Translations under genes and position numbers: made by a program
NCBI GenBank assembly: GCA_038205115.1
Contig: JBBRCE010000018.1
Span: forward strand, 1 to 64,000
DNA length: 64,000 nucleotides
Origin: JBBRCE01 sp038205115
GTDB taxonomy: Bacteria; Planctomycetota; Planctomycetia; Pirellulales; JBBRCE01
Reading direction: 5' to 3'
The notes under the pieces: generated by a model
Databases searched by the model: none
The model's input: only the letters and a program-made list of their open reading frames with translations
What the model was told of the DNA's origin: nothing
Shown: piece after piece, positions 60,109 to 64,000 of the stretch
Position numbering within the stretch: the stretch's first letter is position 1
How the letters are laid out: each line of letters starts with the position of its first letter

Positions 60109-60984
60109 TTGAGCAAGCCTAACATTCTGATCCAACTCGATACCGACGCCCATCCGAGCGTGTTTGACGCCGTGGTGGCCGTCGACTCTGGCGTGACGCA
60201 TCTGTTGCAATATCGCGACGTCAAACCAGAAAACGTACGTGAGTTGGTTTATGGGGCGATCTTCACGCGCGGCGTTGACGATCTCAAACATACGGCCATC
60301 TTCATCGGCGGCAGCGACGTGACGGCCGGCGAGCGGCTGTTGGCCAAGGTGACGGAAACCTTCTTTGGACCGATGCGAGTTTCGGTGTTGTTGGATTCCA
60401 ACGGTGCCAACACCACGGCGGCCGCGGCCGTACTGGCCGCGCGTCAACACCTTCCGCCGGCGGGTGCCACGGTGCTGGTGCTCGCAGGCACGGGGCCCGT
60501 CGGCCGACGCGTCGCTCAGTTGCTGGTCGGTGAAAACGCGGTGGTCCGGCTGGCCTCGCGCGCGATGTCCAAAGCGGAAGAGGTTTGTACGCAAATCGGT
60601 GGCAACAACGGCCGCGCGTACATTACGCCCTATTCGACGGGCAGTCGCGACGAACTGATTGCCGCGCTGCAGGGCGTGCAATGCGTGATTTCGGCTGGCG
60701 CGCCAGGCGTGCTGATGCTGCCTGAGGATGTCCGGCGGGGATGCTCCGGTTTGCAGGTCGCCATCGACCTCAACGCGGTGCCAGCGTTGGGCATTGCCGG
60801 CATTGCGGCCACAGATAAGGCCAAAACGCGCGATGGCATGGTTTGCTATGGCGCGCTGGGCGTCGGCGGAACCAAGATGAAAATTCATCGGGCGGCAATC
60901 GCCCAATTATTCACTTCTAACGGCCTGACGCTCGATGCGCCGCAGATTTTGGAAATTGGCAAGCGATTGGAAGCCTCGGCCTGA
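60109..60984 (+). CDS. mtdB/mtdC: Methylene-tetrahydromethanopterin dehydrogenase (MtdB/MtdC type)
   Basis: 291 residues from a TTG at 60109, preceded by GGGAG; there is no suitable ATG. The N-terminal domain (ILIQLDTDAHPSVFDAVVAVDSGVTHLLQYRD, HTAIFIGGSDVTAGERLL) binds pterin, and the Rossmann part has ATVLVLAGTGPVGRRVAQLL. MtdC was described from a planctomycete, so that name is possible. It oxidises methylene-H4MPT with NAD(P). It lies 11 kb from mfnB in the same window; together they support an H4MPT/methanofuran formaldehyde or formate pathway. The following genes do not belong to it. Confidence 0.9.
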   Translation: MSKPNILIQLDTDAHPSVFDAVVAVDSGVTHLLQYRDVKPENVRELVYGAIFTRGVDDLKHTAIFIGGSDVTAGERLLAKVTETFFGPMRVSVLLDSNGANTTAAAAVLAARQHLPPAGATVLVLAGTGPVGRRVAQLLVGENAVVRLASRAMSKAEEVCTQIGGNNGRAYITPYSTGSRDELIAALQGVQCVISAGAPGVLMLPEDVRRGCSGLQVAIDLNAVPALGIAGIAATDKAKTRDGMVCYGALGVGGTKMKIHRAAIAQLFTSNGLTLDAPQILEIGKRLEASA

Positions 60985-61022
60985 GATTTCTCTCGTCAGC
61001 CGAAATTGGGTATACTCAGGGC

Positions 61023-61481
61023 ATGCCCATTTCTATTGCTGCCGGCCTGATCCTTGCGGTGTTGTTGAGCGGCCTCGGCACGTACTGGTTCATTCGCGTC
61101 TATCGCCCTGGCATTACGGATTCGCCCTGGTATTGGGGATTGATGTTTTGTGGCGCGGGCCTGATTGGTTTGCTGGGCACGGGTCCGCGGTATGCACTCC
61201 GCGAGGCCGGCCTGGAGCGTCAACTGGAAGCCCGCACCGAAATTCACCGCCGCCGCGCCGATCCAGAATATCGCGCGGCCGTATCCGAAGCGGAAGCCGC
61301 CGCGGCAGCGCAACCCGCGGAATCGCCGGCAACGACTCAACCAGCAACCGCACCGCAGGTCAAACTGTTGAAGACGTTAGGGCCGCTGATCGCTTTGGCT
61401 TCGGTTGGCGCGCTCGTTTCCGCCATCATGTTGCGACGTGAGCAGGCCCAGTTAGCTGCAACGACCATGCCTCGAAAGTAA
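61023..61481 (+). CDS. Hypothetical membrane protein with Ala/Pro-rich middle
   Basis: 152 residues. Helices at the start (ISIAAGLILAVLLSGLGTYWF, WYWGLMFCGAGLIGLLGTG) and end (LLKTLGPLIALASVGALVSAIML). The middle is charged and Ala/Pro/Thr-rich. No family is recognised. It starts 39 bases after the dehydrogenase gene and is followed by another membrane protein seven bases later, so the two probably form an operon. Confidence 0.7.
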   Translation: MPISIAAGLILAVLLSGLGTYWFIRVYRPGITDSPWYWGLMFCGAGLIGLLGTGPRYALREAGLERQLEARTEIHRRRADPEYRAAVSEAEAAAAAQPAESPATTQPATAPQVKLLKTLGPLIALASVGALVSAIMLRREQAQLAATTMPRK

Positions 61482-61487
61482 TTTTTC

Positions 61488-62036
61488 ATGACCGATCTGA
61501 TCGATCATCCGTGGCCGCCAATTCTGATTGCTTTGTTGGTGACGGGCGTGCTTGGCGCGGTGTTCGTACAGACTCGCAAGTCGTCTTGGTTGCTGGCGGC
61601 GTTGGCTGCGCTGGCAATCACCGTGGCCATTGTGTGTATCGCCTGGTTTGTGCCCACCGATCGCAAAATCATCACGGCCCAGATGGATCGCGCGGCGCGT
61701 GCGCTGGAAGCTGGGGATCTCGCCACGCTGAACTCGCTGATTTCTCCCAACGGCATCGTGCTACGGGGACTCGTTCAGCAAGTGCTGCCGAGGGCAAAAA
61801 TCACAACGGCGCATATTGGCGACTTGGAAATTACCTTTCACAAGGCGACCAGTCCGCCCGAAGCGATTGCCAAATTTGTTGGCCGCGTAGAAGGCTCGTT
61901 CGCCGGCATTCAAGGCACGGAAATTCGCCCCATCGAATTGACGCTGCGCAAAGAAGGCGAAAAATGGCTGTTTTACTCGGTCGAACTCAAGGATTACCGC
62001 GAACTGCTCGGCGCGCCGCTGCCCGGCAAGCCGTGA
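61488..62036 (+). CDS. Hypothetical membrane protein with NTF2/SnoaL-like domain
   Basis: 182 residues. Two N-terminal helices (ILIALLVTGVLGAVFVQT, WLLAALAALAITVAIVCIAWFV) precede a soluble domain with a helix-strand pattern (MDRAARALEAGDLATLNSLISP, ITTAHIGDLEITFHKATSPPEAIAKFVGRV, PIELTLRKEGEKWLFYSVE) like SnoaL/NTF2 folds. Function unknown. It follows the previous small gene by six bases. Confidence 0.7.
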   Translation: MTDLIDHPWPPILIALLVTGVLGAVFVQTRKSSWLLAALAALAITVAIVCIAWFVPTDRKIITAQMDRAARALEAGDLATLNSLISPNGIVLRGLVQQVLPRAKITTAHIGDLEITFHKATSPPEAIAKFVGRVEGSFAGIQGTEIRPIELTLRKEGEKWLFYSVELKDYRELLGAPLPGKP

Positions 62037-62068
62037 TTCGCAAAACCAGGAAGGTCAGGGTCCATCCG

Positions 62069-63136
62069 ATGAACGACTGTCTTGTCACGGCTTTGATTGT
62101 GATCTGCTTGACGGGCGCGGTGGCCAATGGGCAATCGCCTGGCACGCCGCCAACGCCTGCGGTTGTCGCTTTTGCGGCCGCAAAAACGGCCAGCGCAGCG
62201 CCGGTCGTCGAAGTCCGCCGCGGCGAAGTGACGGTCGAAGCGTCGGCCGATTCGCAGAAAGACACGCCTGAGCAATTCCGTTTGCAGGCGGGCAAATTCG
62301 CATTCGAACAAGAGGCGGTGGACGATCTGGCCACAAAATTCACGCAATGGAAAGTGCGTTTTCCATCGCAGTTGAAAACAGCGAGCGAAAATAATAACAC
62401 CGTGCATTGCGAATATTTTTGCCCAATCACGCCGGGCAAACATCCGGCCTGCGTGGTGCTCCACATCTTGGGCGGCGACTTCGAACTTTCGCGCTTGTTT
62501 GCCCGCTCGCTGGCCGATCGCGGCGTGGCTTCGCTGTTTGTGATTATGCCTTACTACGGTCCGCGCCGCGATGAGAAATTGCCCAGCCGGATGATCTCGC
62601 CCGATCCGCAAGAAACGGTGGCCGGCATGACGCAGGCCGTGCTCGACATCCGCCGCGCGGCCGCCTGGTTGGCATCGCGCCCGGAAATTGACGAGCAGCG
62701 CCTGGGCATCATGGGCATCAGCCTAGGCGGAATTACCGCTGGGCTGGTTGCTTCGCACGAGCCACGTTTTCAGAAAGTTTGCATGCTGCTGGCGGGCGGC
62801 GATATTGGGCAGATTGCTTGGAGCCATCCCAAGATGAAAGATATTCGCCGCAAATGGGAAGCCGCTGGCGGCACGCAGCAATCGATGGTGGCCGCCATCA
62901 AACCCGTGGACCCGATCACTTATGCCGCCAAGTTGCGCGGCCGCGAGATCTTGATGCTCAACGCCTTGCAGGATGAAATTATCCCCAAGGCGTGTACGCT
63001 TTCGCTTTGGAAGGCGCTCGGCGAGCCGCCAATCGTCTGGTACAACACAGGGCATATTTCCGCAGGCTGGCGTATCTTTGACGCGCTGGACCGCGTGGAC
63101 AAGTTTTTTGCGCCAGCGATTGGCAATGCGCCGTAA
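62069..63136 (+). CDS. Exported alpha/beta hydrolase
   Basis: 355 residues from the ATG at 62069. Signal peptide: MNDCLVTALIVICLTGAVANG. The nucleophile elbow is GIMGISLGGITAGLV, the oxyanion/strand region FFCPITPGKHPACVVLHILGGDFEL, acid LNALQDEI, and catalytic His in YNTGHISAGW. It resembles the dienelactone hydrolase/BAAT-like carbohydrate esterase families. Substrate unknown. It continues the plus-strand gene run 32 bases after the previous gene. Confidence 0.85.
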   Translation: MNDCLVTALIVICLTGAVANGQSPGTPPTPAVVAFAAAKTASAAPVVEVRRGEVTVEASADSQKDTPEQFRLQAGKFAFEQEAVDDLATKFTQWKVRFPSQLKTASENNNTVHCEYFCPITPGKHPACVVLHILGGDFELSRLFARSLADRGVASLFVIMPYYGPRRDEKLPSRMISPDPQETVAGMTQAVLDIRRAAAWLASRPEIDEQRLGIMGISLGGITAGLVASHEPRFQKVCMLLAGGDIGQIAWSHPKMKDIRRKWEAAGGTQQSMVAAIKPVDPITYAAKLRGREILMLNALQDEIIPKACTLSLWKALGEPPIVWYNTGHISAGWRIFDALDRVDKFFAPAIGNAP

Positions 63137-63193
63137 GTGGCGGTCAATCGCTCTCCATTGCTGCGAGTTATATCTGCGTTGAACACCAGCGAA

Positions 63194-64000
63194 ATGTCTC
63201 TGCCGCCTGCGGCTGCCAACAACCAGCGTCCCCAGCGTGTGGCCGTCATTGGCGGCGGCATCTCCGGGCTGGCGGCCGCGCACCGCGTGCGAGAACTTTC
63301 GCCGGAGTGCGAAGTGCAATTGTTCGAAGCGTCCGACCGATTGGGCGGCGTGCTACAAACGGAATCGCGCGATGGCTTTTTGATCGAGCGCAGCGCCGAC
63401 TGCTTCATCACCAATCAGTCGACCGCAACCGACTTCTGCCGACGAATCGGCTTTTCGGACGAGCTGATTCCCACGAACCCCGGCCGCCAAGCGTACGTTG
63501 TTTGTCGCGGAAAATTGCAGCCGGTGCCGGATGGATTTGTACTGCTTACGCCGCGGAAGTTGTGGCCGATCATGTGTTCGCCCATTCTCAGTTGGCAGGC
63601 CAAATTACGCCTGTGTTGGGAACGATTCATTCCGCCGCGGCCAAATCAAGGCGACGAAAGCCTAGCGTCGTTCGCGCGACGGCGGTTAGGCGTGGAAGCG
63701 TTCGAGCGGTTAGTGCAGCCGCTGATTTCCGGCATCTATACGGCCGATCCCGAGAAACTCAGTCTGCAAGCCACGATGCCGCGGTTTTTGGAAATGGAAC
63801 GCCAATGGGGCAGTTTGCAGGCTGCCGCGGCGCACGAGCCCAAGTCCGAAAGTCGCGAGGCCGGCGCACGTTACAGCATGTTCCTAGCGCCGCGCCGCGG
63901 GATGTCGAGCCTGATTCAAGCCGCGGCCGCAAAACTGCCGGCAGACGCGGTGCAATTGTGTTCGCCCATCTCGCGCGTCGAGCGTACGGGCAACAACTGG
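63194..64000 (+). CDS. hemG: Protoporphyrinogen oxidase (partial at window end)
   Basis: 269 residues are inside the window and the frame stays open at the edge. The FAD-binding start is RVAVIGGGISGLAAAHRVRE, followed by EVQLFEASDRLGGVLQTESRDGFLIERSADCFI, the HemY/PpoX signature. FERLVQPLISGIYTADPEKLS is typical too. It oxidises protoporphyrinogen IX to protoporphyrin IX in heme synthesis. The ATG at 63194 gives a normal N-terminus. The gene is also named hemY in some organisms. Confidence 0.92.
   Translation, partial: MSLPPAAANNQRPQRVAVIGGGISGLAAAHRVRELSPECEVQLFEASDRLGGVLQTESRDGFLIERSADCFITNQSTATDFCRRIGFSDELIPTNPGRQAYVVCRGKLQPVPDGFVLLTPRKLWPIMCSPILSWQAKLRLCWERFIPPRPNQGDESLASFARRRLGVEAFERLVQPLISGIYTADPEKLSLQATMPRFLEMERQWGSLQAAAAHEPKSESREAGARYSMFLAPRRGMSSLIQAAAAKLPADAVQLCSPISRVERTGNNW

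Noticed and set aside
1..64000. CRISPR array, rRNA operon, or prophage structural genes
   Set aside because: No regularly spaced repeats, no rRNA-like conserved segments and no phage head or tail genes were seen anywhere.

Overview
The window looks like a chromosomal stretch from a planctomycete of the Pirellulales type. The evidence is a combination of families: DUF1552, a PSD1/DUF1549/DUF1553 cytochrome protein, a DUF1559 pseudopilin-like protein, PEP-CTERM proteins, a secreted sulfatase, an ECF sigma factor paired with a membrane VWA protein, OprP-like porins next to very cysteine-rich exported proteins, and enzymes of tetrahydromethanopterin/methanofuran C1 metabolism (mfnB and an mtdB/mtdC-type dehydrogenase). 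Genes are loosely packed on both strands, with short operons and several decayed genes.

Layout. 1-1.03 kb: end of a DUF1552 gene and a frameshifted PQQ-repeat remnant. 1.1-4.5 kb: ECF sigma factor, YfbK-like VWA protein and a small exported protein. 4.6-7.7 kb: plsC, cmk, an esterase and an HU-like protein. 8.2-15 kb: a PEP-CTERM metalloprotease-like protein, the PSD1 cytochrome protein, a FliN/SpoA-domain protein, an ABM-domain protein and an M28 peptidase homologue that has lost most zinc ligands. 15.1-20.6 kb: a divergent pair of cysteine-rich exported proteins and two porins, three of the four genes sharing an extended ribosome-binding leader. 20.8-28.4 kb: an LRR remnant and an RND efflux system (transporter, adaptor, TolC-like lipoprotein) with a uspA gene on the opposite strand in the middle. 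28.8-32.0 kb: a four-gene minus-strand run (PEP-CTERM, membrane protein, TiaS-like protein, DUF1559). 32.2-34.7 kb: an XRE/periplasmic-binding-domain regulator, a patch of three transposase remnants and a hypothetical protein. 34.9-45.5 kb: primary sigma factor, DUF6288/HEAT protein, PsiE, aldehyde dehydrogenase, a membrane protein and gyrA. 45.7-49.7 kb: a Uma2-like remnant, a long perfect inverted repeat, an EEP hydrolase, a sulfatase and mfnB. 49.8-55.5 kb: modABC, a PfkB kinase, a TIM-barrel epimerase-like protein and a dienelactone hydrolase. 55.6-57.9 kb: tRNA-Ser(UGA) and a small integrase-bearing element. 57.9-64 kb: a truncated DinB-receiver fusion, a hypothetical protein, the mtdB/mtdC-type gene, two small membrane proteins, a hydrolase and the start of protoporphyrinogen oxidase.

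How genes work together: the ECF sigma factor and the VWA membrane protein probably form a regulatory pair. The cysteine-rich proteins and porins look like an outer-envelope locus with coordinated translation. The RND, adaptor and OMF genes give a complete tripartite pump. modABC is a complete molybdate importer. mfnB and the methylene-H4MPT dehydrogenase show that the host makes methanofuran-type cofactors and runs the archaeal-like C1 oxidation route. No CRISPR array, prophage or defence island was seen. The features most worth a second look are the M28 pseudoenzyme, the cysteine-rich/porin locus, the TiaS-like operon, the DinB-receiver fusion with a lost phosphoacceptor Asp, and the 25-bp inverted repeat.
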